DNA of 64,000 nt from Desulfobaccales bacterium (GCA_041648175.1 JBAZPO010000010.1:76950-140949); one strand, 5' to 3'; counted from the first letter of the stretch, positions 1-9,800 are shown. Notes: generated by a model from the letters alone, not told the origin. Program-made: numbers and translations.

Positions 1-1
1 C

Positions 2-238
2 GATCCCCGGGCCCTGGCCCTGCATAAACTTTGGCTGAGCCAGCAAGAGGACCGGGAGCCAGCCAAACGCAGCCGGGACCGCACCCAGGCCATGGCCCTG
101 GCGGAGATGATCCTGCGCTACCTGCCCCAGTATTATTTTTTCTCTTCCCAACTTAACCTCTTTCCCCCCGAGGTGGTCCGCCCGGCCCAGGGGCTGGTGG
201 AGGGGTATGAATCGAGTGAGGACCTGGACCTGGATTAG
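2..238 (+). CDS. C-terminal end of an uncharacterised protein (5' part outside window)
   Basis: An open frame runs from the window edge to TAG at 236-238 and gives about 78 residues. It contains DPRALALHKLWLSQQ followed by a basic stretch, then MALAEMILRYLPQYYFF and an acidic tail (ESSEDLDLD). The 'DPR-A-ALHKLWLS ... RD..QA..LA' pattern reminds me of the C-terminal part of GSU2403-type nucleotidyltransferase-fold proteins, but this is memory-based and not proven. It lies upstream of, and in the same direction as, the cyo genes, separated by 171 bp that contain a promoter candidate, so it is probably a separate transcription unit. The start cannot be seen. Confidence 0.6.
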   Translation, partial: DPRALALHKLWLSQQEDREPAKRSRDRTQAMALAEMILRYLPQYYFFSSQLNLFPPEVVRPAQGLVEGYESSEDLDLD

Positions 239-268
239 TGTCATGCCGCGTGAAAAGTCAGGAAGAGT

Positions 269-296
269 TTGCACCCCGGATGTTTGTACTTATATT
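269..296 (+). promoter_or_regulatory. Candidate sigma-70 promoter of the cyo operon
   Basis: TTGCAC (269-274) is followed after 16 bp by TATATT (291-296), each close to the -35 and -10 consensus. It is the only such pair I see between the upstream gene and the cyoA start at 410. The resulting leader would be about 105 nt. Confidence 0.5.
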
Positions 297-409
297 AAAT
301 CAGAGAACCTTCCCGGAGGATGGCGAATGGATGGATCTGCCCATGTAATCCTTTCCCGGCTGCAGTTTGCCCTGACCACCTAAAGACCCTTGAGACAATC
401 GGGGGATAA

Positions 410-1336
410 ATGAAGAGAAAGAAATATTCCGTTTTTGTCGGCTTGTTATCGCTAGGTGCCGTAACTTTCCTCGCAGGTTGCAGCACGATAGTTCTATTGG
501 ACCCCAAAGGACCGATCGGCGAGTCGGAGCGGTTCGTCATCATTGCGGCCATCGTGCTCATGGCGATCATCGTCATTCCCGTCTTCATCATGGCTTTCTG
601 GTTTCCCCGAAAGTACAGAGCTTCCAATACCGAATCGACTTATATGCCGAAATGGGGTTATTCCGCCAAAATCGATTTTTTCATGTGGGCGGTTCCCATT
701 GCCATTGTCACGGTCCTGGCGATTCTGGCCTGGACCTATACCCATTCTCTGGATCCCTATAAGCCCATCCCTTCGGCCGAAAAGCCCATCAACATCGAAG
801 CCGTATCCCTGGATTGGAAATGGCTCTTCATCTACCCGGATGAGAAGATCGCGACCGTCAATCAAATCACTTTCCCCGTCAATGTGCCACTCAGCTTCAA
901 AATCACCTCAGACACCGTAATGACTTCCTTCTTCATCCCGCAGTTGGGTAGCCAGATTTACGCCATGGCAGGCATGCAAACCCGATTGCACCTCCTGGCT
1001 GATAAACCAGGTATTTATGCCGGTCACAATAATCAAATCAGCGGTATCGGTTACGCTGACATGCATTTCAAGGCGAATGCGGTTTCCCCTGAAGAGTTTC
1101 ACGCGTGGGTGCAAAAGATCAGGCAATCTCCGGAAAAGCTTGATCTGGACCGGTATGAGAAGCTCGCCAAGCCGAGCCTCGGGTACCACCCCGTGACCTA
1201 TTTCTCTGTAGTCGAGCCCGATCTATTTGTGTATATCCTGCGCAAATTCGATCCGGCGTGGGGCAAACATCCCGGTCATATGAGCCGAGGCTCCGTTTCC
1301 CCACATGCAAGACACGACGTTTCGGAGGAGAAGTGA
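410..1336 (+). CDS. cyoA: Cytochrome bo3 quinol oxidase subunit II
   Basis: 308 aa. Subunit II of the heme-copper quinol:O2 oxidoreductase, anchored in the inner membrane with its cupredoxin domain in the periplasm. A lipoprotein signal ends in the lipobox LAGC (residues 21-24), as in E. coli CyoA. Two transmembrane segments follow (about 42-64 and 85-107). The cupredoxin domain includes GSQIYAMAGMQTRLHL, typical of quinol oxidases. The Cys/His ligands of a CuA centre are absent, which separates it from cytochrome c oxidase subunit II. A C-terminal COX_ARM-like region is present. The start ATG follows a GGGGG stretch. It heads cyoABCD, and cyoB starts one base after its stop. Confidence 0.95.
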   Translation: MKRKKYSVFVGLLSLGAVTFLAGCSTIVLLDPKGPIGESERFVIIAAIVLMAIIVIPVFIMAFWFPRKYRASNTESTYMPKWGYSAKIDFFMWAVPIAIVTVLAILAWTYTHSLDPYKPIPSAEKPINIEAVSLDWKWLFIYPDEKIATVNQITFPVNVPLSFKITSDTVMTSFFIPQLGSQIYAMAGMQTRLHLLADKPGIYAGHNNQISGIGYADMHFKANAVSPEEFHAWVQKIRQSPEKLDLDRYEKLAKPSLGYHPVTYFSVVEPDLFVYILRKFDPAWGKHPGHMSRGSVSPHARHDVSEEK

Positions 1337-1337
1337 G

Positions 1338-3365
1338 ATGTTTGGCAAGTTAACCCTTGCGGCGATTCCGTATGACAACATGATCACGTTCAGCGCCGTA
1401 ATTGGTGCGTCTCTCCTGGGCCTGGTGATCATGGCCTTAATCACTTACTACAGAAAGTGGCCCTACCTTTACAAAGAATGGCTGACCAGCCTCGACCCCA
1501 AAAAGATCGGCATCATGTACATTATCCTGGCATTGGTCATGCTGCTGCGCGGCTTCTCCGATGCCATTCTGATGCGCGGTCAGCAGGCCATGGCCGCGGG
1601 CGGCTCCCTTGGTTATCTGTCCGCTGACCACTTCAATCAGATCTTCAGCGCTCACGGCTCGATCATGATCATCTTCATGGCCATGCCGTTTCTTACCGGG
1701 CTGATGAATATCGTGGTGCCGCCGCAAATCGGGGCCCGCGATGTCGCCTTTCCCTTTCTGAATTCGCTCAGTCTCTATCTAACCGCAGCCGGGGCGATGC
1801 TGATCATGGTATCTTTGGGTTGTGGTGAGTTTTCCCAAGCCGGATGGTCGGGATATACCCCGCTGACCGAACAACAGTACAGCCCGGGCACCGGGGTGGA
1901 CTATTGGATCTGGGCCTTCCAGATCGCGGGTATCGGCACGACCTTGAGCGGTATCAATTTTCTCGTCACCATCCTGAAAATGCGCGCTCCCGGAATGAAC
2001 CTTATGCGGATGCCGATGTTTGTTTGGACTAGTTTGTGCACCATGGTGCTCGTAGTTTGGGCCTTTCCGGTTCTGACGGCCAATCTATTTATGATAACCC
2101 TCGACCGCTACCTGGGCATGCATTTTTTCACCAACGACTTTGGTGGCAATATGATGATGTATGCCAACCTGTTCTGGACCTGGGGGCATCCCGAGGTTTA
2201 TGTCGTGATTCTGCCGGCTTTCGGAATCTTTTCGGAGGTCGTTGCCACTTTCTCCGGGAAACGGCTATTCGGCTATGGGTCCATGGTTTATGCCGTTGCG
2301 GTCATCACGGTTCTGTCCTTTTCCGTCTGGGTGCATCATTTTTTCACCATGGGCGCCAGCCCGAACGTCAACCTCTTTTTCGGGATTGCGACCATGTTGA
2401 TTGCCATCCCCACCGGGGTGAAAACCTTCAACTGGCTGTTCACCATGTATCGCGGCCGCATCCGGTTTAATACGCCGATGTACTGGGCCCTGGGGGGATT
2501 CGTGACCTTCGCTGTCGGCGGGTCCGCTGGCGTACTGCTGGCAATGCCGCCCGCTGATTACGTATTGCACAACAGCCTGTTTTTGATCGCCCATTTCCAC
2601 AATATGCTGATCCCCGGGTCGCTGTTCGGCTTTATGGCAGGGTATTATTATTGGTTCCCCAAGGCCTTCGGCTTTCGGTTGCAGGAAGATTGGGGCAAAC
2701 GCGCCTTCTGGTGCTGGCTGATCGGCTTTTATCTTGCCTTTATGCCCCTGTATGTGCTGGGCTTCATGGGCATGCCCCGCCGCATGGCGTTTTATCCCAA
2801 CCCGGCCTGGCATCCCTATCTGCTCGTCGCCGCCTTGGGTACGGCCGTGATTGCGCTTGGCATCCTCTTTCAGGGAATCCAGTTGTTCGTCAGCATAAAG
2901 GAGCGCCAGGCGCTCAACGATCCCACCGGCGATCCCTGGGACGGCCGCACCTTGGAATGGCTGACCTCTTCTCCTCCCGCGGTCTATAACTTCCCGAAGG
3001 CACCTGTTGTAGATGACATCGATGCCTTTATGCACATGAAGGAAAAAGGCGGCGCGGATCCTCGGCCGGATCAATATAGCGACATCGAGATGCCAAAAAA
3101 CGCGCCGCACGGCTTGATCATTGGCTTATTGGCTTTCGTGTTCGGATTTGCCATGATCTGGTACATCTGGTGGCTGGCCGGACTGGCCGCTCTGGGTATG
3201 CTTTTCACGGTCATTGCCCGCTCATTCGACGACGACCTCCATTATCTCATAACCGCCACCGAGGTCGAGCGGATCGAAACTGAACGCTTCGCCAGTTGGC
3301 CTTGGTCGAGGATAGACTCCACATCAGACCAACAGAATATTCCAGAACCCGTACCGGAGAGGTAA
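1338..3365 (+). CDS. cyoB: Cytochrome bo3 quinol oxidase subunit I
   Basis: 675 aa, about the length of E. coli CyoB. This is the catalytic subunit holding low-spin heme b, heme o3 and CuB, and it pumps protons. The start MFGKLTL matches the family N-terminus and is preceded by GGAGGAG (1324-1330). An upstream in-frame start at 1305 would overlap cyoA and lacks support. Visible features: GFSDAILMRGQQ and FSAHG, corresponding to the quinol-site Arg/Asp/His of E. coli; WGHPEVY with the CuB His and the cross-linked Tyr; WVHHFFTMG, the CuB His pair; and HNSLFLIAHFHN carrying heme ligands. The length and C-terminal extension match CyoB rather than CtaD. It overlaps nothing and abuts cyoC directly. 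Confidence 0.96.
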   Translation: MFGKLTLAAIPYDNMITFSAVIGASLLGLVIMALITYYRKWPYLYKEWLTSLDPKKIGIMYIILALVMLLRGFSDAILMRGQQAMAAGGSLGYLSADHFNQIFSAHGSIMIIFMAMPFLTGLMNIVVPPQIGARDVAFPFLNSLSLYLTAAGAMLIMVSLGCGEFSQAGWSGYTPLTEQQYSPGTGVDYWIWAFQIAGIGTTLSGINFLVTILKMRAPGMNLMRMPMFVWTSLCTMVLVVWAFPVLTANLFMITLDRYLGMHFFTNDFGGNMMMYANLFWTWGHPEVYVVILPAFGIFSEVVATFSGKRLFGYGSMVYAVAVITVLSFSVWVHHFFTMGASPNVNLFFGIATMLIAIPTGVKTFNWLFTMYRGRIRFNTPMYWALGGFVTFAVGGSAGVLLAMPPADYVLHNSLFLIAHFHNMLIPGSLFGFMAGYYYWFPKAFGFRLQEDWGKRAFWCWLIGFYLAFMPLYVLGFMGMPRRMAFYPNPAWHPYLLVAALGTAVIALGILFQGIQLFVSIKERQALNDPTGDPWDGRTLEWLTSSPPAVYNFPKAPVVDDIDAFMHMKEKGGADPRPDQYSDIEMPKNAPHGLIIGLLAFVFGFAMIWYIWWLAGLAALGMLFTVIARSFDDDLHYLITATEVERIETERFASWPWSRIDSTSDQQNIPEPVPER

Positions 3366-3980
3366 ATGATGACCACAGACGCTTCGACCATCGGCGCCGC
3401 TCATAACGAAGAAGTTGAACACGATACCGTCGCGATGCAGACCTTCGGTTTCTGGCTCTACCTTATGAGCGACCTCATCATATTTGCGACGCTCTTCGCT
3501 ACTTTTATCGTGCTGGGCCGCAACTATGCGGGCGGACCGACAGGGAAGGAATTGTTTGACCTGCCTTACCTGTTGGGTGAAACCTTGTTCCTGCTGGTCA
3601 GCAGTGTAACCTATGGTCTGGTCATGCTGGCCGTGCACGACGGCAAGACGAAGTGGGTTCTGATCGGACTCGCCGTCACCTTTCTGCTGGGGCTCGGTTT
3701 TGTCTCCCTGGAAATCAATGAGTTCCACGGTATGATTGCCGCGGGGCACGGGCCGGACCGCAGCGCCTTCCTTTCGAGTTTTTTCACCCTGGCAGGGACT
3801 CACGGTGCCCATGTGACTTTCGGGCTGATCTGGATGGCGGTCGTGATAGGTCAGGTCGCCGTCAAAGGGTTGACCTCTCCCGTTCAATCACGGCTGATGC
3901 GTCTGAGTATGTTCTGGCATTTTCTGGATCTCATATGGATCGGCATATTTAGTATCGTCTACCTGATGGGAGTTGTGTAA
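3366..3980 (+). CDS. cyoC: Cytochrome bo3 quinol oxidase subunit III
   Basis: 204 aa, a five-helix membrane protein of the subunit III family. It starts immediately after the cyoB stop (tandem ATGATG, so the start may be 3366 or 3369). The N-terminal part FGFWLYLMSDLIIFATLFATF, the EINEFH segment and GTHGAHVTFGLIWM are family hallmarks, with conserved acidic and histidine residues near the lipid-filled cleft. It is a non-catalytic stabilising subunit. Order and spacing (cyoB-cyoC-cyoD without gaps) point to one translationally coupled operon. Confidence 0.93.
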   Translation: MMTTDASTIGAAHNEEVEHDTVAMQTFGFWLYLMSDLIIFATLFATFIVLGRNYAGGPTGKELFDLPYLLGETLFLLVSSVTYGLVMLAVHDGKTKWVLIGLAVTFLLGLGFVSLEINEFHGMIAAGHGPDRSAFLSSFFTLAGTHGAHVTFGLIWMAVVIGQVAVKGLTSPVQSRLMRLSMFWHFLDLIWIGIFSIVYLMGVV

Positions 3981-4307
3981 ATGAGTCAAGCATCTATCGA
4001 CAGCATCGGCGCAAGCAGGGGAAGTCTCAAATCGTACCTCACCGGCTTCGTTCTTTCCCTTATTCTGACCGCCATTCCGTTTGCCTTGGTGATGAGCGGT
4101 ACTTTGTCCCCCACGGCGACCCTATCCGGCATATTCGTAGCTGGCATCGTGCAGATTATGGTGCACTTGCATTACTTCTTGCATCTGGACACAACATCTG
4201 CGGCGCGTTGGAACGTGCTAGCCCTGATCTTCACTTTATTGATCATGGTCCTCTTCGTCGGCGGAACCCTCTGGATCATGTCTAGCCTGAATTACCGAAT
4301 GATGTGA
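3981..4307 (+). CDS. cyoD: Cytochrome bo3 quinol oxidase subunit IV
   Basis: 108 aa with three predicted transmembrane helices (about 20-42, 47-67 and 80-102). QIMVHLHYFLHLD is the family signature of CyoD. It is a small assembly subunit of the bo3 oxidase. The start ATG directly follows the cyoC stop. After its stop there is a 150-bp gap with an inverted repeat before cyoE, so cyoE may be less tightly coupled than in the enteric operon. Confidence 0.92.
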   Translation: MSQASIDSIGASRGSLKSYLTGFVLSLILTAIPFALVMSGTLSPTATLSGIFVAGIVQIMVHLHYFLHLDTTSAARWNVLALIFTLLIMVLFVGGTLWIMSSLNYRMM

Positions 4308-4315
4308 AGCTGGCG

Positions 4316-4433
4316 GTCAGCTATTAGCTTTCAGCAGTCAGCTTTTTAAAGAAAAACAATTTGTTCCGTTACCTCAACAAATCAACCATTATCGACCTAA
4401 TGTTCTAACTTATTGTTTTTGCTGATAGCTGAC
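4316..4433. repeat. Imperfect inverted repeat between cyoD and cyoE
   Basis: GTCAGCTATTAGC (4316-4328) and GCTGATAGCTGAC (4421-4433) are inverted partners matching at 12 of 13 positions, about 92 bp apart, with further GTCAGC units inside. The interior is AT-rich. It resembles a small non-autonomous repeat of a type common in deltaproteobacterial intergenic DNA. A role in operon regulation is not shown. Confidence 0.55.
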
Positions 4434-4459
4434 AGCTGATCGCTTAAGATGATGTGAGA

Positions 4460-5359
4460 ATGCCTGAAAGGATCAAAAACTATGTGCTCGTTGCCAAACC
4501 GGGGATCGTTTTCGGCAACCTGATCTCCGCGGCAGCCGGCTTTTTTCTTGCCTCCAAAGGGCGGGTTGATGGCGCTCTTCTCCCGGGGACTCTCATCGGC
4601 ATATCCTTGGTGGTCGCTTCCGGTTGCGTTTTCAACAACTGTGTCGATAGAAAAATAGACCGAAAAATGATCCGGACCCGCAACCGCGCCCTGGCCAAGG
4701 GGCTCATCAACCTGCCGATCGCCGTATCCTACGCCACGCTTTTGGGCATTGCGGGCCTGGCACTGCTCTGGACGGCAACCAACCTGCTGGCAGTTAGCAT
4801 CGTGCTGGCGGGCCTGGTGATTTATGTGGGCGTATACAGCCTGTACCTGAAGCGCAATTCCGTCTACGGCGCGTTGATCGGCAGTCTGGCGGGAGCCACA
4901 CCGCCCCTGGCGGGATATTGCGCAGTCACCGGCCGCTTCGACCTGGGAGCAGTGATATTGTTGTCAATCTTCAGCCTATGGCAGATGCCTCACTGCTACG
5001 CCATCGCGGTTTTTCGGTTTGAGGATTACACTCACGCGGCCATCCCGGTTCTGCCGGTTAAGCGGGGAACCGCCGCGGCAAAAAAGCATATTGTTGGTTA
5101 TATCTTGGCCTTTATGGCCGCCACGCTGATGCTGCCCGTAGGCGGCTACACCGGTTACAGCACCTTTGCAGTGGCGACCGTGTTGGGCCTGACCTGGCTG
5201 TATATGGCCTGGTCGGGCTACAAGGCAAAAGGTGAACGGCTCTGGGCCAAGAAACTTTTTATCTTCTCCATTCTGACCATATTCATTCTGAGCGTCATGA
5301 TGTCAACCGATTTCACCGCGCCTGTCCCGTCAGAAATTCTTCTGAGCTATGCTCCGTAG
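4460..5359 (+). CDS. cyoE: Protoheme IX farnesyltransferase (heme o synthase)
   Basis: 299 aa from the ATG at 4460 (a GTG two codons earlier, 4454, is an alternative). UbiA-type membrane prenyltransferase that transfers farnesyl from FPP to heme b, giving heme o for the CyoB active site. NNCVDRKIDRKMIRT is the first Asp-rich motif (NxxxDxxxD) and SLWQMPHCYAIAVFRFEDY contains the second conserved region. Nine or so hydrophobic segments cover the rest. It is closely similar throughout to E. coli CyoE as I remember it (KPGIIFGNLIS, VASGCVFNN). Its position directly after cyoABCD supports the enzyme being a heme o rather than a heme a system. Confidence 0.95.
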   Translation: MPERIKNYVLVAKPGIVFGNLISAAAGFFLASKGRVDGALLPGTLIGISLVVASGCVFNNCVDRKIDRKMIRTRNRALAKGLINLPIAVSYATLLGIAGLALLWTATNLLAVSIVLAGLVIYVGVYSLYLKRNSVYGALIGSLAGATPPLAGYCAVTGRFDLGAVILLSIFSLWQMPHCYAIAVFRFEDYTHAAIPVLPVKRGTAAAKKHIVGYILAFMAATLMLPVGGYTGYSTFAVATVLGLTWLYMAWSGYKAKGERLWAKKLFIFSILTIFILSVMMSTDFTAPVPSEILLSYAP

Positions 5360-5516
5360 TCCAAACCGCTGTATTGAGAAATTTGTTATCAGTAACAGCG
5401 GGATCGAAGTGCCAGGGATATCGCTGATCAAGGATTTCGACAAGGTTCAGAGAGAATACCATCAGGATAATTGCTGGTGGGATCGGGCCAGGTGGCGAGG
5501 AGGCAAGGTTTTGCGG

Positions 5517-5621
5517 TTATAGCGATTGCCAAAAGTTCTTTCCTTATTATTCCCCTCTCCCCTTGTGGGAGAGGGCTAGGGTGAGGGGTGGATAGAAAAA
5601 ACTTTTGGCAATGAGTATAAG
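5517..5621. repeat. ~105-bp palindromic repeat, copy A (MITE-like)
   Basis: The element begins TTATAGCGATTGCCAAAAGTT and ends AACTTTTGGCAATGAGTATAAG, so its ends are inverted repeats. The centre holds a second palindrome, CTCTCCCC-TTGTG-GGGAGAG-like, with CCCTAGCC/GGGTGAGGGG. A second copy in opposite orientation lies at 6777-6878, and the two flank the REC-cyclase gene. The 293-bp gap 5360-5652 holds nothing else that I recognise. Confidence 0.7.
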
Positions 5622-5652
5622 TTTCGCGCACGCAGGTTGGGTTAATTGCGTC

Positions 5653-6756
5653 TCAGGCCCGCGAGTCTTGGCGATGCTGCTCCCGGTCGAGCCAGACCTG
5701 GAACATATCGACGCCTGGCTCCGTCGGGACCGAGAAGACTTTGACAGTTTGGGTTTTGCCCCGAAGTTGGACTTCGCCCTGGGGCACCACAGGAATATCG
5801 GAGTCCAAACCCAGACGCGTGTTCTCTTCGATGAGAATAGGCTGCCTTAAAACTTTGGTGTGCGATTCGAGGCGAGAGGCCAGGTTTACTGTATCGCCGA
5901 TGCAGGTATAGGTGGCGCGCCTTTGGGTGCCGACAAAGCCGGCCACAACGGCGCCTGAGGCTATGCCTATGCCGATGGCAATGGGGGGGCGCTGCAACCC
6001 GGCTTGCTCTTGATTGAACAGTTTAATGCGCCGGATCATCCCCAGAGCCGCGCGGACCGAGCATTGGCGATGATCTTCCCGGGGCAACGGCGCCCCGAAG
6101 ATCGACATCAACCCATCACCCGCCATCAGGCTGACAATGCCGCCCTCGCTGGCCGTAGCATCGATGATCATGCCATAGTAAGCGTTCAAGAGCTCAATGG
6201 TATCGTTAGGGTTTTGGGATTCGGCCAGGGTCGTAAAGGAACGGATATCGCAGAACAACACCGTCGCGTCCACGGTCCGGCCGCCCAAGGAAAAGCCCGA
6301 GGACATTAATTCTTCCGCAACTTCGTCGGTGGCGAATTTGCGAAACAGTTCCCGCTGTTCATCGAGGAGGCGTTTTTTCTCCAGGCTGGCGCCGACCCGG
6401 GCTTTCAGTAAAACGGGATTAAACGGCTTATTGAGATAATCCGCGGCCCCCATCTCGATGCACTTGACCACGCTGTCAATTTCATCTACCGCGGAAATCA
6501 TGATCACCGGAATGTCCCGCCAGCGGGGATTGGCGCTTATCTGCTCCAACACTTCATAGCCATTCATCTCGGGCATTTCAATATCGAGCAAGACCACATC
6601 AGGGGAATGGGCTTGAAGCATTTCCAGAGCCTGTCGGCCATGTTCCGCAAATAAGACCTGGTGCCCTTGCTGTTCCAGGCTGCGGGCTAGCATCAAACGG
6701 TTCATGCGATTATCATCAACAATAAGGATTGAGCCCGTAAGTTTAGGCATAGGCAT
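5653..6756 (-). CDS. Response regulator with class III nucleotidyl cyclase output domain
   Basis: 367 aa. An N-terminal receiver domain (about 8-125) shows ILIVDDNRMNR, phospho-acceptor Asp in VVLLDIEMPEMNG and Lys in YLNKPF. A short coiled linker (KKRLLDEQRELFRKFATDEV) leads to a class III cyclase domain (about 158-345). Both metal-binding aspartates are present (ATVLFCDIRSFT and MAGDGLMSIFG), as is the transition-state Asn/Arg pair in GDTVNLASRLES. The usual adenine-specifying Lys before the GD motif is Leu here and the partner Asp is Thr (YTCIGD), so substrate choice and activity are uncertain. SD GGGAG precedes the ATG. It follows the hybrid kinase 6889-10293 on the same strand, which could be its phospho-donor (inference). 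Confidence 0.85.
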   Translation of the reverse strand: MPMPKLTGSILIVDDNRMNRLMLARSLEQQGHQVLFAEHGRQALEMLQAHSPDVVLLDIEMPEMNGYEVLEQISANPRWRDIPVIMISAVDEIDSVVKCIEMGAADYLNKPFNPVLLKARVGASLEKKRLLDEQRELFRKFATDEVAEELMSSGFSLGGRTVDATVLFCDIRSFTTLAESQNPNDTIELLNAYYGMIIDATASEGGIVSLMAGDGLMSIFGAPLPREDHRQCSVRAALGMIRRIKLFNQEQAGLQRPPIAIGIGIASGAVVAGFVGTQRRATYTCIGDTVNLASRLESHTKVLRQPILIEENTRLGLDSDIPVVPQGEVQLRGKTQTVKVFSVPTEPGVDMFQVWLDREQHRQDSRA

Positions 6757-6776
6757 AGGTGGCTCCCGGTGTGGTT

Positions 6777-6878
6777 CGTATACTCATTGCCAAAATTTTT
6801 TTATTAACCCCTCACCCTGACCTCTCCCAAAAGGGGAGAGGAGAATAAGAGGAACGAACTTTTGGTAAGCGCTATAAG
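6777..6878. repeat. ~105-bp palindromic repeat, copy B (MITE-like)
   Basis: The reverse complement reads TTATAGCGCTTACCAAAAGTT, then CTCTCCCC-TTTTG-GGGAGAGG, then GGGTGAGGGG, then TTTTGGCAATGAGTATAC, closely matching copy A (5517-5621) in inverted orientation. It ends about 10 bp from the stop codon of the upstream kinase, so it has inserted between kinase and cyclase genes. Confidence 0.7.
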
Positions 6879-6888
6879 CCCTGGTTTT

Positions 6889-9800
6889 TCATTTGATCAG
6901 CTCCTGGAGCGCTTGCTTGACTAAGTTGTATTCGGCCTCAGCCAGCGCCACAGTGTCCGAGACCTCAGCCATTCTGCCTTCTCTGCTGAGCATCTCCAAC
7001 CCTTTGGCCAGTTCGGATAATTTCGTTGCCCCGATTTGGGCGCTGTTGGATTTAAGACTGTGCGCGGTGCGACGGAAGAGTTCAGCATCATTGGCGGTCA
7101 AGGCCTGCTGCATATCCAGCAACAGATTGGGCGCGTCCTCATTAAAGACCTCGATGACTTCGCCGATGAAGTCGTCGCCCATGGCCTGCCGAAAACTCTC
7201 AAACTGCTCAGGGTCAATGGCCGGTCCTGATTCCGGAGGCAAATCCGGGGAAGCCTTCGGTTGGGTTTGGTTCAGGGCCGAAACCAAGGCCTCGACGCGA
7301 ATCGGCTTGGTAATATAGTCATCCATGCCAGCATCTAGGCACTTTTCCCGGTCTCCCTGCATGGCGTTGGCGGTCATGGCAATAATCCGCGGTTTTTGGG
7401 CGGCAGACCAGGTCTGCTTGATGCGGCGTGCTGCTTCCAGTCCGTCCATCTCCGGCATCTGCACGTCCATCAATACCACGTCATAAGGTTGGCGCTGCAA
7501 GGCGGCCAGGGCTTCTACGCCATTGGCGGCCACGTCGGCCTGATATCCCATCCGCGCCAACAGTCGCAAGGCGACTTTCTGGTTCACGGCATTGTCCTCG
7601 GCCAGGAGAATTCGCAGCGGCAGCCGTTGGGCCTGGTGGGAATCGATATGGGCCGTAGCCGCGGCGCCGCTTTGGCGAACGGTTATCGGTTGCTCCGCAA
7701 AAAGGTTCATCAGGGCGTCGAATAATTGGGAGGGTTTGATGGGCTTGGTGATTTGGGCTGCGAAGATTGAGCTGTCCGGGCCAGTTTCCCGGTGACCCAG
7801 GGAAGAAAAGAGCACCAAGGGCAGGGTGGGGTTCAAGGCGCGAATCTCCCGGGCTAGCATGACGCCGTCCATTTCCGGCATTTGCATGTCCAGAATCACC
7901 ACATCAAAGGGGTCGCCACGCCTGATCCATTCCAGCGCCTCCCGGGGTTTACCTGTGTCCCGGGCCAGCATGCCCCAGGAGCGCGTTTGGAGGACGAGGA
8001 TGCGGCGATTGGTGTCGTTGTCGTCCACGGCCAGTATGCGTTTGCCGGCTAGGTGGGGCTGGAGCCTCAGCAACTCCTGCCGGGTGACTACGGGCATGAC
8101 TACCGGCTCGGCCTGGATGGTGAAATGAAATGTCGCTCCCTGCCCCGGCAAGCCGGTGCTTTCGACCCACATGCTGCCGCCCATCATTTCGCTGAGCCGC
8201 TTGCAGATGACCAAGCCCAATCCCGTGCCGCCGTATTTGCGGGTGGTGGAGGCATCCACCTGGCTGAAAGATTGGAAGAGGCGGCCGAGACGATCTGGCG
8301 GTATGCCGATGCCGGTATCCGTCACGGCAAAATGCAAAACCAAGTGAGCAGGCGAAGCCATGGCGGGTTTTCCTGCCTCAGTCAATTCGCCGGATTCCAC
8401 CCGGGCCGTCAGGACAATTTCCCCTTTTTCAGTGAACTTCACGGCATTGGTGAGCAGGTTGACCAAGATCTGCCGCAGGCGGGTGACATCGCCGGCAATA
8501 GTGGCCGGGACTTCCTCAGCAATCTGATAGGCCAATTCCAGACCTTTATGCGCCGCCAAGGTGGTCACCATATCCAGGGCGCTTTCAAGGCAGTGGCGCA
8601 CATCAAAAGGCTGGTGCTCCAGTTCCATTTTGCCGGCCTCGATCTTGGAAAAGTCAAGGATATCGTTGATGATATTCAGGAGAGCGTCGCCGCTGGCACG
8701 AATCGTCTCGGTGAATTCCCGTTGTTCTTCATTAAGGGGGGTATCGAGTAAGAGGTGGGTCATGCCGATAACCCCGTTTATCGGGGTGCGAATTTCGTGA
8801 CTCATCATGGCCAGGAACACACTCTTGGCCTCGTTGGCGGCTTCGGCGGCTTCTTGGGCCTCTCCGGCTTCGGCGTAAAGGCGGGCATTGTCCAAAGCCA
8901 AGGAAGCCAGTTCCGCAAAACGCTCAAGAAGTTCCGTCTCCTCCTCGCTAAATGTCTGGCCGGTTTCCCGGTGGCAGGCCAGACCGAGGACCCCGGTGGT
9001 CTGGGTCCCGGACTTAAGGGGAACTCCCATAACCACCCGGATGGCTTCGTAATCCAAATCAAGATTGTCGGCACGTTCTCCCCAACCCTGGTAATCTTCA
9101 ATAAGTAATGGCTGACCGGTTTGCCAAATCTTCCCGGACAGACCTTGTCCCATCTTTAAGGTGGAGCCCAGGACTCCGCTGAAAATCCCCGCTCCAACCT
9201 TGCATTCCAGCACCTTTTTTTCCGGTTCGACCAGGAAAATAAAACCATGCGGCGTCCCTAATAATTGGCCGGCGCGATTGATCAGGGCTTGTAATAATTC
9301 TTGCAGGTTTAAGTGATTAATCAGGCCCAGGGTGGTTTCATGCAACGCGGCCAGATATTCTTTTTGGCGATGGAGCGCTCCTTCCATACGTTTACGCTCC
9401 GTGATATCCCGGATTATTTCGATGGCTCCCGTAAGATTTTCGGCAGAATCATACAGGCTTCCGGCTGTAGCCGCGAGATAAGCGCCGCCTTCTTTGAGCT
9501 GGGGGACATAGGTCTCGCCGCAGAGAATTTCTCCCCGCCTGCTCACCCGGGTATATTGGGCCCTGAATTCTGCTTCCTCATTGAAAATATAATCTATAAG
9601 GATCGGTCTTCTTTCCCCATAGAAGGGTAGAGCATATTCAAAATTGCCCTTCCCCAGGATATCTTGGGCCTTAACCCCGGTCATTGCTTCTATGGCACGG
9701 TTCCAGGCGATGACCGAACCTCCCTGGTCGATGACCAGAGTGGCGTCCGGCAAAAAATCAATGATATCCATAAGCCGGCGTTCGGATTCCCGCACCGCTG

